Shown in pieces: positions 50,016 through 58,903 of a stretch of 64,000 nt of DNA. How positions within the stretch are numbered: position 1 is the first letter of the stretch; every line of letters begins with the position of its first letter. The DNA is from Methylobacteriaceae bacterium (lineage in GTDB: Bacteria > Pseudomonadota > Alphaproteobacteria > Rhizobiales > Beijerinckiaceae): positions 45,026 to 109,025 of the forward strand of contig JACKJE010000011.1 in NCBI GenBank assembly GCA_020638135.1, read 5' to 3'. The notes beneath the pieces were generated by a model. It worked only from the letters and a program-made list of their open reading frames with translations. It searched no databases and was not told the DNA's origin. A program made the translations under genes and the position numbers.

Positions 50016-50375
50016 GTGACGATATCGGAGCGCCGCGCGGAGAAGAGGCTGCGCACTTATCTTGGCGGTCAGGTCGTATTCAACAGGCGTCAAAGTATCT
50101 ACGACTGTCTGATCCGCAACCTGTCCGAAGGCGGCGCCAGGCTCGTCTTCGCCCAGCCTGCGATGATCCCCGGCGCATTCGAACTCGTGATCAACCGCGG
50201 CGGCGAAAGCCGGTGGGCGGAAATCAGGTGGCGCACCCGCCTGGCGGCGGGCGTCAGCTTCGCGAGCGGCGCCAGCCCTGCGTTCGTGTCCCTGCAGGCG
50301 ACCCGCCGGATCCGGCAGCTCGAAGGCGAGCGGGCCGCCCTGAAGGCGCGGGTCGCCGAACTCAGTGAGCCCTGA
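50016..50375 (+). CDS. PilZ-domain protein
   Basis: The 119-residue protein has the PilZ c-di-GMP motif set: RRAEKRLRTYL at the N-terminus (RxxxR) and RNLSEGGARL (N/DxSxxG), followed by a small beta barrel (AEIRWRTRLAAGVSFA). A C-terminal helix (RQLEGERAALKARVAEL) may form a coiled coil. It should bind c-di-GMP and act as a small adaptor. GTG 50016 has AAGGGA upstream; the 265-base gap before it holds no gene and ends in an AT-rich TTAATGTTTCATTAA stretch likely to be its promoter. Confidence 0.88.
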   Translation: MTISERRAEKRLRTYLGGQVVFNRRQSIYDCLIRNLSEGGARLVFAQPAMIPGAFELVINRGGESRWAEIRWRTRLAAGVSFASGASPAFVSLQATRRIRQLEGERAALKARVAELSEP

Positions 50376-50380
50376 CGATC

Positions 50381-50566
50381 ATGTTCGCGACGATTTTCCG
50401 CGCGACGGTCGCAGTCCTGACGCGGGTCGTCGCGGTCATTTTCGGCCTGCTGCTCAGCTTCTATCTTCAGCTCGGCGGCGACATTCGCGCGCCGGTCGGG
50501 GTCCAGATCGACGAGGCGCTCGCCCGATTGCGCGAGCTCGCCCGCGCGCTCGACTCGTTCGGCTGA
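50381..50566 (+). CDS. small hydrophobic protein of unknown function
   Basis: The 61-residue product starts five bases after the PilZ stop. It has one membrane helix (VAVLTRVVAVIFGLLLSFYL) and a short amphipathic C-terminus (DEALARLRELARALDSF). It is probably co-translated with the PilZ gene. I do not recognise the family. Confidence 0.55.
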   Translation: MFATIFRATVAVLTRVVAVIFGLLLSFYLQLGGDIRAPVGVQIDEALARLRELARALDSFG

Positions 50567-50577
50567 CCAACGAAGAC

Positions 50578-50604
50578 AAAAAAACCGCCCCGGGCGGGGC
50601 GGTT
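50578..50604 (-). terminator. Rho-independent terminator of the L,D-transpeptidase gene
   Basis: Read on the minus strand, AACCGCCCC-GCCC-GGGGCGGTT forms a 9-bp stem with a four-base loop followed by a run of T (the A run at 50578-50584). It lies 41 bases after the transpeptidase stop. Confidence 0.88.
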
Positions 50605-50644
50605 CGTACAGGGCGGACCCTGATCTTTGAAGCAGTCGCGCGCC

Positions 50645-51244
50645 TCAGCGCATCACGAAGACCTTGGTGCCGACGCTGACGCGATTGTACAGGTCGATCA
50701 CGTCGTCGTTGGTCATGCGGATGCAGCCCGACGACACCGCCTGGCCGATCGTTTCCGGCTCGTTCGAGCCATGGATGCGATAGAGCGTGCCGCCGAGATA
50801 CATGGCGCGCGCGCCGAGCGGGTTGGCGATGCCGCCCTTCATATGGCGCGGCAGATCGGGACGGCGACGCAGCATCTGCGCGGGCGGCGTCCAGTCCGGC
50901 CATTCCTTCTTCATGGCGACGGTCTTGACGCCCGACCACTCGAAGCCCGGACGGCCGACGCCGACGCCGTACTTGACTGCCTGCCCGCCGGGCAGGACGA
51001 AATAGAGACGGCGCTCGGAGGTCGAGATCACGATCGTACCCGGCGCGTACTTGCCGTTGAAATAGACGGTCTCGCGCTGAATGGCGGAGGCCAGCGGGCG
51101 CCCGCCGGCGTCGAGCGCGCCCGGACGCTGGATCAGCGGCTGGTGGGTCAGCGGGTCGATTTCGACGCCCGGGGCCGCGGTGGCGACGCCGGCGGCCAGA
51201 AGGCCGGTCAGCGCGCAGGCATATGCGATGATCTTACGCCGCAT
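50645..51244 (-). CDS. L,D-transpeptidase (YkuD domain)
   Basis: From ATG 51244 the 199-residue protein has a signal peptide (IIAYACALTGLLAAGVATAA) and a single YkuD domain. The active-site set is IHGSNEPETIGQAVSSGCIRMTNDD: His158, Ser172 and the nucleophile Cys174. It forms 3-3 peptide cross-links in peptidoglycan or attaches proteins to it in the periplasm. The 'ErfK/YbiS/YcfS/YnhG' type of rhizobia fits well. A clear terminator follows. Confidence 0.93.
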   Translation of the reverse strand: MRRKIIAYACALTGLLAAGVATAAPGVEIDPLTHQPLIQRPGALDAGGRPLASAIQRETVYFNGKYAPGTIVISTSERRLYFVLPGGQAVKYGVGVGRPGFEWSGVKTVAMKKEWPDWTPPAQMLRRRPDLPRHMKGGIANPLGARAMYLGGTLYRIHGSNEPETIGQAVSSGCIRMTNDDVIDLYNRVSVGTKVFVMR

Positions 51245-51462
51245 GGATCTTTCCCTGATTTGCAAACATCCGGCCCCGCACGCGCGGACAGCCCGATTCC
51301 GGCCATATTCTGGCCAATGGACCCTTTGCTGGCAACCGCGCCCGACCGAGGCTGGGCCGGGTTTCCCCGGATCGTGTCGCCCCGGCCACACCGCGCCGCG
51401 GCCAGCCGCCCCCACGTCTCACGGCGGCAGCAAGGCCGCCGTGCCCTTGCGCACAAGCCTGT

Positions 51463-53094
51463 TCAGGCGTCGACGCGATAGTCCTTGAAGCGGCTGCGCA
51501 GCGCCATCTTCTGCACCTTGCCGGTGCCGGTCATCGGAAATTCGTCCAGGAACTCGACCGCGTCCGGCATCCACCAGCTCGCGACCTTCGGGCGCATGTG
51601 ATCGAGGATCGTTTGCCCGTCGACGGTCGCGCCCTGCCGGCGCACGATCAGCAGCAGCGGCCGCTCCTGCCATTTCTCGTGGGTCACGGCGATGACGGCG
51701 GCCTGCAGCACATCGGGATGCGAGAGCGCGGCGTCCTCGAGCTGGATCGAGGAAATCCACTCGCCGCCCGACTTGATGACGTCCTTGGAACGATCCGTGA
51801 GCGACACATGGCCGAGCGGGTCGATCAGCGCCATGTCGCCGGTGATCAGCCAGCCGTCGGCGTCGACGCCCTCGTTCAGCTTCATATAGCCCGACGCCAC
51901 CCACGGACCCCTTGCGCGCAGATGGCCGACGGCGACGCCGTCATGCGGCAGCGCCTTGCCCTCGTCGTCAACGATGCGCAGCTCCGTGCCGAAGCAGGCG
52001 CGGCCAGACACCATGCGGCGGTCGAGCTTTTCCTGATCCGACAGCGCATCCGAGCCCGGCCGCATCGACGGCATGGTGCAGCCGAGCGCCTCCGTCATGC
52101 CCCAGGCCTGGATGTAGTCGACGCCATATTCGCGCTTGAGCTTGTCGACCATGGCGCGCGGCGGCGCGGAGCCCGACGACAGCGTGGCGCGCAGAGTCGA
52201 AAACTTCTTGCCGTTGCGGCCGAGCCAGTCGAGCAGGATCAGCCAGAAACTCGGCACGCCCGCCGACAGCGTCACGCCTTCGCCCTCGATCAGTTCGTAG
52301 AGTTTGTCCGGCTCGTAATTGCGGCCGGGCAGCACGAGCTTCGAGCCGGTGAAGGGCGCGGTGAACGGCATGTTCCAGCCGTTGCCGTGGAACAGCGGCG
52401 CCATCGGGAACATGACCTCGCGCACGCCTTCCTTGTGGCCCGGCATGAATTCGAAGCTCGAGCAGACCAGCGTCTGCAGGATCGCGGCGCGATGCGAATA
52501 AACGACGCCCTTCGGATTGCCCGTCGTGCCAGAGGTGTAGCAGATCGTCGAAGCCGTCTTCTCGTCGAACAGCGGCCATTCGAATCCGGTCGCGTCTTCC
52601 GCCGCCAGCAATTCCTCGTAGCAATGCACGGGCTTTGGCAGATTGACCTCCGGCATGCGCTCGCGCGAGGACATGAAGACGAAGGCTTCGATCGTCTCCA
52701 GCCGCGGCGCGATCGCCTCGACCAGCGGCAGCGTCGCACGGTCGATGAACAGCAGCCGGTCTTCCGCATGATTGATGATGTAGACGAGCTGGTCCGGGAA
52801 CAGGCGCGGATTGACGGTGTGCAGCACGTAGCCCATGCCGGGCGCCGCATAGAACATCTCGAAATGGCGATGCGTGTTGAAGGCGAGCGTGCCGACGCGG
52901 TCGCCCTGTTTCATGCCGAGCCGCTTCAGCGCCAGCGCCATGCGCTGCATGCGCGGATGCGCGTCGGCGTAGGTGTAACGATGGATGTCGCCCTCGATCT
53001 CGCGCGCCGCGACTTCCGCCTCGCCGTGATGATCGGCGGCATATTTGATGAGGCCGCTGATCAGCAGCGGCATGTCCATCATCAGTCCCTGCAT
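51463..53094 (-). CDS. medium/long-chain fatty acid-CoA ligase (AMP-binding)
   Basis: From ATG 53094 (MQGLMMDMPLLISGLIKYAA), with GGGAG upstream, the 543-residue enzyme has the P-loop-like TICYTSGTTGNPKGV, the QAWGMTEALG box, WLITGDMALID, DRSKDVIKSGGEWIS and the C-terminal Lys in PMTGTGKVQKMAL. These are the core motifs of the ANL superfamily, and the N-terminal stretch matches the medium-chain acyl-CoA synthetase group. It activates a fatty acid to its CoA ester through an acyl-AMP. It stands alone on this strand. Confidence 0.93.
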   Translation of the reverse strand: MQGLMMDMPLLISGLIKYAADHHGEAEVAAREIEGDIHRYTYADAHPRMQRMALALKRLGMKQGDRVGTLAFNTHRHFEMFYAAPGMGYVLHTVNPRLFPDQLVYIINHAEDRLLFIDRATLPLVEAIAPRLETIEAFVFMSSRERMPEVNLPKPVHCYEELLAAEDATGFEWPLFDEKTASTICYTSGTTGNPKGVVYSHRAAILQTLVCSSFEFMPGHKEGVREVMFPMAPLFHGNGWNMPFTAPFTGSKLVLPGRNYEPDKLYELIEGEGVTLSAGVPSFWLILLDWLGRNGKKFSTLRATLSSGSAPPRAMVDKLKREYGVDYIQAWGMTEALGCTMPSMRPGSDALSDQEKLDRRMVSGRACFGTELRIVDDEGKALPHDGVAVGHLRARGPWVASGYMKLNEGVDADGWLITGDMALIDPLGHVSLTDRSKDVIKSGGEWISSIQLEDAALSHPDVLQAAVIAVTHEKWQERPLLLIVRRQGATVDGQTILDHMRPKVASWWMPDAVEFLDEFPMTGTGKVQKMALRSRFKDYRVDA

Positions 53095-53249
53095 GTTTCG
53101 CTCCCTTGCCGGGCCGTCCGACAATCCTGCGCGGCCCGATCGTTGACCGAACGATAGGTGCGCGCCGGCGGCCCAGTCAACGCCGGGTGCGCAAACGCGC
53201 ATCCCGTCCCTGCGCGGTCTGGCAGAAGCCGTCGAAGAGGAAAAATTCC

Positions 53250-53567
53250 ATGTCCCGTTCCGGTCTTGTGCTGCTGATTTCGGCCCTGCTCGCGCCCACG
53301 TTCGCCGCGGCGCAAGACAGTTCACTTTGCGGCGCCGAATTGCGCCGCGCCGACGCCCTCGTCTCGGCTGTCGCTGGCCGCGACCGCGGAGGGCCCTACG
53401 GGCCCGGCGCGATCTGCGGCATATTGCGGGCCAATCTGCGCGACATGCGGGAATCGACCGACATCATGAAACGCTGCATGAAAGGCCATGCGCTGCGTGA
53501 AAATGTCGGGCAGATGGAAGCCTCGATGGAGGATGTCCAGGCGGTCATCGCGGCGCGGTGTCGCTAG
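53250..53567 (+). CDS. small secreted Cys-containing hypothetical protein
   Basis: The 105-residue product has a signal peptide (RSGLVLLISALLAPTFAAAQ) and a helical mature part with four Cys (SSLCGAE, AICGILR, KRCMKG, AARCR), likely forming two disulphides in the periplasm. GAAGAGGA lies upstream of ATG 53250. I do not recognise the family. It is divergent from the CoA ligase gene. Confidence 0.72.
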   Translation: MSRSGLVLLISALLAPTFAAAQDSSLCGAELRRADALVSAVAGRDRGGPYGPGAICGILRANLRDMRESTDIMKRCMKGHALRENVGQMEASMEDVQAVIAARCR

Positions 53568-53624
53568 CGGCAGATTGATGTCGATGCGCGGCCGCCTTTC
53601 GTGAAATTGAATTGACGCATATCT

Positions 53625-54137
53625 ATGTTCAACGCGTCTCAACGCAGGGGTGTCGTCGTGGCAAGAATCTTAGCAGCGGCTTTGGGCCTGGTCTCCGTGG
53701 CGCTTGTGGCGCAGCCGGCGTCGGCGTCCGCCGGTCCGTTCTCGGGCTATCAGGGCAGCTGGACCGGGTCCGGGTCGATTGCCACGTCGAACGGCAATGA
53801 GCGCATCCGCTGCCGCGCATCCTATGCGGTCGACAGCACCGGCAATTCGCTGACGCAGCGGCTGACCTGCGCCAGCGACAGCTATCGCTTCGTGGTCGTC
53901 AGCGAAGTCGTCGCCAGCGGCTCGCGGATTTCGGGCTCCTGGAGCGAGACGACGCGTTCGCTCAACGGCTCGCTGAGCGGCACGGCGGCGGACGGCCGCT
54001 ACAATGCGCATGTCTCAGGCGGCGGATTTACGGCGAATATCAGCGTCAATTCGTCAGCGCGCCATCAGACCGTGACGATCTCAACGGGCGCCTCCAATAT
54101 CCGTCGCGTCTCGATGACGCTTCAGAAGGGCGGCTGA
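53625..54137 (+). CDS. secreted hypothetical protein with beta-rich domain
   Basis: The 170-residue protein has a signal peptide (VVVARILAAALGLVSVALVAQPASASA) and a mature domain of alternating strands (GYQGSWTGSGSIATSNG, RIRCRASYAVDSTGNSLTQRLTCAS, GSRISGSWSETTRSLNGSLSG). Two Cys could pair. The pattern 'GxWxGxGxI ... ERIRCRAxY' occurs in rhizobial periplasmic proteins with a lipocalin-like fold; function is unknown. An in-frame ATG only appears at 53625. The end overlaps the convergent exporter gene by 16 bases. Confidence 0.72.
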   Translation: MFNASQRRGVVVARILAAALGLVSVALVAQPASASAGPFSGYQGSWTGSGSIATSNGNERIRCRASYAVDSTGNSLTQRLTCASDSYRFVVVSEVVASGSRISGSWSETTRSLNGSLSGTAADGRYNAHVSGGGFTANISVNSSARHQTVTISTGASNIRRVSMTLQKGG

Positions 54138-56452
54138 CCCGAACGTCTGGCCGCGCCGCGCGCGAGCCAGGCTATCGACGGGCGCAGGATCAGGAAATCC
54201 GCGGTCAGCGCCGCCAGCATCGAAAATGCGCTGAGCCAGCCGAACAGCCGCAGCGACGGCAGGTCGGACAGGACCGTCACCGCCAGGCCGCAGGCGAGCA
54301 CGACTGTCGTGAGGATCATCGCTGGCCCCACCAGAACCGTGGCGCGCTCGACGGCGACGCCCGGATCTTCGCCCGGCCGCTGTTCGAGCCGCATCCGGTT
54401 GAAGAAATGAATGGTCGCGCTGAGGCCGAGCCCGAACGACACGATCAGCGCGACGATCGAGGCGAATTGCAGACCGAGCCCGCTCAGTCGCAACAGCGCG
54501 CCGCAGGCGACGACCGGAAAGATCGCCGGCATGATCGTCGCCACGCCCACGATGCGCGAACGAAACGCCAGTCCGATGAACAGTGCGACGAAGACGAATT
54601 CGATCGTCAGTCCGCGCGAGAGCTTGTCGATCATGCCCGCGCTGTTGCGCGCCGCGATGACGGCAAGGCCGGTGACGGCGATCTGATAGGTCGGATGCGC
54701 CTTGCGCACGATGTCGAGTGTGGCGTCGAGCCTGTTGACGACCGGCAGCAGTTCGCTCGCGTCGATATCGGGAATGCGCCCGCTGACCAGCGCCGCGTCC
54801 TTGGTTTCCGACAGGAAGCGACGCTGCAGATGCCTCGGCAGGATGTCGACATATTGGCGTAGCGTCGCCACATCGGCGCGGCCCTGTTTCTCGGCGAGCC
54901 AGCGGCGCAGCGTCTCGAGCGACCAGACATTGCCGACGCCCGCCTGCCGCTCGACGGCGGCATGAACGGCGCCGACGACTTCGAGCGACTCCGGCGCGTA
55001 GAGCGAAACGCCCCTCGGGAATTCGATCAGCACGTCGACCGGATTGGAGCCGGACAATTTCTGGTCGAGCCGGTTTGCCGCGGCGACCGCCTTCTGCTTG
55101 TCGGGCGTCTGGTCGGCGAGCCGGTAGCGCGGCTGCAATGTCGCATAGACGGCGCCGAGCGCGACGACGACGACAATTCCGACGAGCGTGATCAGATCGG
55201 GCCGCGACGTCATGCGCGTCGCGATCGCCTGGCAGAAGCGGCGCAATGCGTTGACGCCGACGTCGGATTCCCGCGCATCGCGCGCGAAATCGTCTTCCTT
55301 GCGCACGAACATGACGCCGAACAGCGGCACGAGCCACAGAACCGTCACGAGCGCGATCGCCGTCGCGATCAGACCGGCCTTGCCGAAGGCGCGGATAAGA
55401 TCGGAATCCGAGACGAGCAGCGCCGCGAATGACAAACCGGCCGTCGCATGGGTCAGGACGCAGGCCGGCCCCACGACGAGGATCGCCTCGCGAAACGCTC
55501 TCATCCGGCCCTTGCCGTCGATCAGCCGGTCGCGCGCAGCGAAGGTGAGCTGCATGGAATCGGAAAAGCTGATGACCATGATGAGCGGCGTCATCACGTT
55601 CAAAAACATGTTGAGGCGGAAGTCGAGCCAGCCGAGCGCGCCGAGCGCGAACAGGATGGCGGCCAGCGGCGGGCCCGCCGCGACGATCATGAAGGAAACG
55701 CGCCGGAAGAAGGCGATGGCGATCAGACAGCCCGCGACGAAGCCGACGGCATTGTAGAGAATGCGGTCGCGCTCCACGGCATTGCGGATTTCGAGCTGCA
55801 TCACCGGCACGCCGGAGAGTTCGGCGCTCAGGCCCGAGCCTTCGAGATCCTGCGCGATCGTCTTGCGAATCTCGTCGATCACGCCGCCGAGCCGGTCCTG
55901 CGCGGTCGCTTCCGGCTCGAGCGACAGAACCATCAAGGTCAGCCGGCCGTCCTTGGAGATCAGTTTGCCCTGGATGATTTCGTTTGCCCGCACGCGCGCG
56001 ACGAGCTTGTCGAATTCGGCGCCTTCGGGCAGCGTTTCGGGAAACAGCGGCGGCGGCATGCCGCCTTTCTCGCCGGGCTCGCGCGCCGAAAAGATCGAGA
56101 CGATGCCGCGCGCGCCCGGCACGAGCTGAAGATCGGTCGCGACGTCGCGCATCTTTTCGAGCGGCTCGCGCTGCAGCACCGGACCTTCGATCACGACGAG
56201 AACGTCGAACTCGGTCGAGGGAAATCGCCGCGTCACATCCTCGTACTGGCGAAAGGCCGGCGTATCCGAACGGAATAGCTGCGACAGGGAATCGTCGACC
56301 TTGACGCGCGCCAGGCCGAAGGCCGCGCCAATCGCGCAGACGAGCGCAATGATCCCGATCGCCCAGGGATGCGCGAGCGGCAGGAGCCCGAAGCGCTCGA
56401 CGCCGAGCGCGAGGCTCGACAATTTGCGCGCGTGCGCATCGTCCTCGGACAT
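54122..56452 (-). CDS. MMPL/RND-superfamily exporter
   Basis: The 776-residue membrane protein has the twelve-helix RND topology in two repeats. Each half has one helix, a large periplasmic loop (FDVLVVIEGPVLQREPLEKM... and NPVDVLIEFPRGVSLYAPESLEV...) and five helices, with RVSFMIVAAGPPLAAILFALGALGWL and IMPAIFPVVACGALLRLSGLGLQFASIVALIVSFGLGLSATIHFFNR. It belongs to the MMPL group that exports lipids or hopanoids; HpnN-like transporters are similar in size. The substrate is not determined. No membrane-fusion partner is adjacent, as is usual for this group. Confidence 0.88.
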   Translation of the reverse strand: MSEDDAHARKLSSLALGVERFGLLPLAHPWAIGIIALVCAIGAAFGLARVKVDDSLSQLFRSDTPAFRQYEDVTRRFPSTEFDVLVVIEGPVLQREPLEKMRDVATDLQLVPGARGIVSIFSAREPGEKGGMPPPLFPETLPEGAEFDKLVARVRANEIIQGKLISKDGRLTLMVLSLEPEATAQDRLGGVIDEIRKTIAQDLEGSGLSAELSGVPVMQLEIRNAVERDRILYNAVGFVAGCLIAIAFFRRVSFMIVAAGPPLAAILFALGALGWLDFRLNMFLNVMTPLIMVISFSDSMQLTFAARDRLIDGKGRMRAFREAILVVGPACVLTHATAGLSFAALLVSDSDLIRAFGKAGLIATAIALVTVLWLVPLFGVMFVRKEDDFARDARESDVGVNALRRFCQAIATRMTSRPDLITLVGIVVVVALGAVYATLQPRYRLADQTPDKQKAVAAANRLDQKLSGSNPVDVLIEFPRGVSLYAPESLEVVGAVHAAVERQAGVGNVWSLETLRRWLAEKQGRADVATLRQYVDILPRHLQRRFLSETKDAALVSGRIPDIDASELLPVVNRLDATLDIVRKAHPTYQIAVTGLAVIAARNSAGMIDKLSRGLTIEFVFVALFIGLAFRSRIVGVATIMPAIFPVVACGALLRLSGLGLQFASIVALIVSFGLGLSATIHFFNRMRLEQRPGEDPGVAVERATVLVGPAMILTTVVLACGLAVTVLSDLPSLRLFGWLSAFSMLAALTADFLILRPSIAWLARGAARRSGQPPF

Positions 56453-56643
56453 GTTGGCCGGCGAATGCAGCGCGGTTCCCCCTTCGTCTGCGTCTGCGCG
56501 CGGCGCTCTCGGCGAAGGAGCGCTCGACTCTGGCGCCGCTACTCTAATGCTTTTGGATCATCCGTCGAGCGCATCGCGCGAGTTTGTCCGACTGGCGCCG
56601 CGCGAGCTTCGCCACTAACCTGTGGCGGGACGGAGATGACTCG

Positions 56644-58065
56644 ATGAGCTTCAAGGAATTTGGCGCCTACGATGCCGTTGGTCTCGCGGAACTCGTGCGC
56701 CGCCGGCAGGCAAGCCCCGAGGAGCTGCTCGACGAGGCGATCGCGCGCACGGAGAAGATCGATCCGCAGCTCAACGCCGTCGTGGTCAAACATTATGATT
56801 TCGCGCGCGAGCAGATCGAGAACGGCTTGCCTGACGGTCCGTTTCGCGGCGTGCCGTTCCTGCTGAAGGACCTCAACCTGCTCGCCGGCACGCGCACGAC
56901 CTTCGGCGCCTCGCTCAACAAAAATTATGTCGCCGATCACACGGACACGCTGACGCAGCGCTTCGTCGACGCCGGCCTCGTCATCTACGGCAAGTCGTCG
57001 TCGCCCGAATGGGGCCTGATGCCGACGACGGAAACCCGGCTGCACGGACCGACGCGCAATCCCTGGAACACAGAGCATTCCTCCGGCGGCTCGTCGGGCG
57101 GCGCGGCGGCGGCCGTCGCTGCGCGCATCCTGCCCGTTGCGCATGCGTCGGACGGCGGCGGCTCGATCCGCATCCCGGCGTCCGCCTGCGGCGTTTTCGG
57201 CCTCAAGCCGACGCGCGCCAGAACCCCGATGGGGCCGGATCGCGGCGAAGGGTGGGGTGGCTTCTCGGTTGGCCATGTCGTGTCGATCAGCGTGCGCGAC
57301 AGCGCCGCCATGTTGGACGCGACCGAGGGGCCGGAGCTCGTCAGCCCCTATCACGCGCCGCCGCATGCGCGGCCCTTCGCGGACGAAGTGCGCCGCGAAC
57401 CCGGGCGCCTGCGCATCGCCTTCACCGACCGCGCGCCCTCCGGCGCGCCGATCGATCCGGAGATCGCCGCCGCCGTGCGCGATGTCGCGAAAATGCTCGA
57501 AAAGCTCGGGCATGAGGTGATCGAAAAGGCGCCCGTCCTACCGGTCTCGCCGGGCGATGCGCTCACGGTCATCACCGGCGCCAATACCGCGCTGACCGTG
57601 CGCCTTGCCGAACAGCAGCTCGGCCGCAGGCCGACCGAAGACGAATTCGAGAAGCTGACACTGGTGACCGCGCACAACGCCGGCAAGCGCACGTCGGTCG
57701 ACTATTGCGCCGCCCAGCTCGACGCCTTCCGCATTTCGCGCGCGCTCGCCGAATTCTTCACCGAGGTCGACGTGCTGCTGCAGCCCACGCTGTGCCTGCC
57801 GCCCCTGAAACTGGGCGTGCTCGACACGATGGGCGACCTCAGGACCATCGCCGCGACGCTTGCCGCCTACATGCCGGGAACGGCCATGTTCAACATGTCC
57901 GGCCAGCCCGCCATGTCCGTGCCGCTCGCCTGGAACAAGGCGGGTCTGCCGCTCGGCATGATGTTTGCGGGCAGGTTTGGCGACGAGGCGACGCTGTTTC
58001 GTCTCGCCGCGCAGCTCGAGCGGGAGCAGCCGTGGAAGGATCGCAAGCCGGGGGTGTGTGCGTAG
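56644..58065 (+). CDS. amidase (amidase signature family)
   Basis: The 473-residue enzyme has the Ser-Ser-Lys catalytic set of the amidase signature family: Lys75 in PFLLKDLN, cis-Ser150 in SSGGSSGG and nucleophile Ser174 in DGGGSIRIPASACG. GVFGLKPTR follows. It hydrolyses amide bonds of small molecules in the cytoplasm; 6-aminohexanoate-cyclic-dimer hydrolase-like and aryl-amidase branches are possible. GatA is less likely, as gatB and gatC are absent. ATG 56644 has GGAG upstream. It is convergent with the thioesterase, three bases between the stops. Confidence 0.92.
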   Translation: MSFKEFGAYDAVGLAELVRRRQASPEELLDEAIARTEKIDPQLNAVVVKHYDFAREQIENGLPDGPFRGVPFLLKDLNLLAGTRTTFGASLNKNYVADHTDTLTQRFVDAGLVIYGKSSSPEWGLMPTTETRLHGPTRNPWNTEHSSGGSSGGAAAAVAARILPVAHASDGGGSIRIPASACGVFGLKPTRARTPMGPDRGEGWGGFSVGHVVSISVRDSAAMLDATEGPELVSPYHAPPHARPFADEVRREPGRLRIAFTDRAPSGAPIDPEIAAAVRDVAKMLEKLGHEVIEKAPVLPVSPGDALTVITGANTALTVRLAEQQLGRRPTEDEFEKLTLVTAHNAGKRTSVDYCAAQLDAFRISRALAEFFTEVDVLLQPTLCLPPLKLGVLDTMGDLRTIAATLAAYMPGTAMFNMSGQPAMSVPLAWNKAGLPLGMMFAGRFGDEATLFRLAAQLEREQPWKDRKPGVCA

Positions 58066-58068
58066 CGG

Positions 58069-58872
58069 CTACTCCCCCCGCCGCCGCACCACCATCGACT
58101 GGCTCGCCGTCGCCATCAGTTCCCCATTCTCCGCGAACAATCGCATGTCGCCATGCGCGAAGCCGGCGTTCATGCCGGTGACCGCTATGTCGCAGAACAC
58201 CCAGCGCGTCGGCACGACTTTTCGCACGCGGAGCGTGTTGTCGAGCGAGGACGAGCCGGAGTTCGCTTCGCCGAGCGCGGGCCCGATCGCGGACGGCACG
58301 TAATCCGCGAAGATCGCCAGCATGCTGGCGCTCATCTCGTAGTTCTCGATCGTGCGCGCCCACAGCGCGAGGCGGCCATCGGGGGAGGGCGTTCCGTCGC
58401 GGCGCAGCGCGCCCTTGGGCATGCGCAGTTCGACGCGGCGGTTGTAGTTGTCGCCGTGGTCGGGCCACAGCTGCACGCGCTCGCATTCCTCGGGGCGCGG
58501 CACGACGGGCATTTGCGCCCATTGATGCGCGGCCCCGCCGGGCCTGTCGCCGAGTGCGGCCGAGACCGTGATGATTTCGCTCTCGCCCACATGGCCCGAC
58601 ACGCGCGCCTGCGTCGTGTGGCGTCCCTTGTAGAAAATGCGCACGTCGAGATCGAGCACCGACGGCGGGCGCGCGAAGGAGAGATATTGGGCCGTTGCCC
58701 ACACGGCAGGCCGTTCGCAGGTGCGCTCGAGCGCCTCTATCGAGGCGGCGAGCCCGACGCCGCCATACATGAAAAGCATATCCGGCGGCCCGACGCAGAC
58801 GGACGGGTTCAGCGGAAGATTCCAGCGATGCGGATTGTGCGAGCCGCGCAGCTCGAAGAAACGATTGGTCAT
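58069..58872 (-). CDS. TesB-like double hot-dog acyl-CoA thioesterase
   Basis: The protein of about 267 residues from ATG 58872 (MTNRFFELRG) contains two hot-dog halves. The first has MYGGVGLAASIEALERTCERPAVWATAQYLSFARPPSVLDLDVRI and TTQARVSGHVGESEIITVSAALG. The second has SSSLDNTLRVRKVVPTRWVFCDIAVTGMNAGFAHGDMRLFAENGELMATASQSM, where the last stretch matches the TesB/4HBT_3 C-terminus. It should hydrolyse acyl-CoA. Its link to the neighbouring two-component pair or amidase is unclear. Confidence 0.87.
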   Translation of the reverse strand: MTNRFFELRGSHNPHRWNLPLNPSVCVGPPDMLFMYGGVGLAASIEALERTCERPAVWATAQYLSFARPPSVLDLDVRIFYKGRHTTQARVSGHVGESEIITVSAALGDRPGGAAHQWAQMPVVPRPEECERVQLWPDHGDNYNRRVELRMPKGALRRDGTPSPDGRLALWARTIENYEMSASMLAIFADYVPSAIGPALGEANSGSSSLDNTLRVRKVVPTRWVFCDIAVTGMNAGFAHGDMRLFAENGELMATASQSMVVRRRGE

Positions 58873-58903
58873 GCCCACGTTTCGCACGGCGCGCGACGAA
58901 ATT

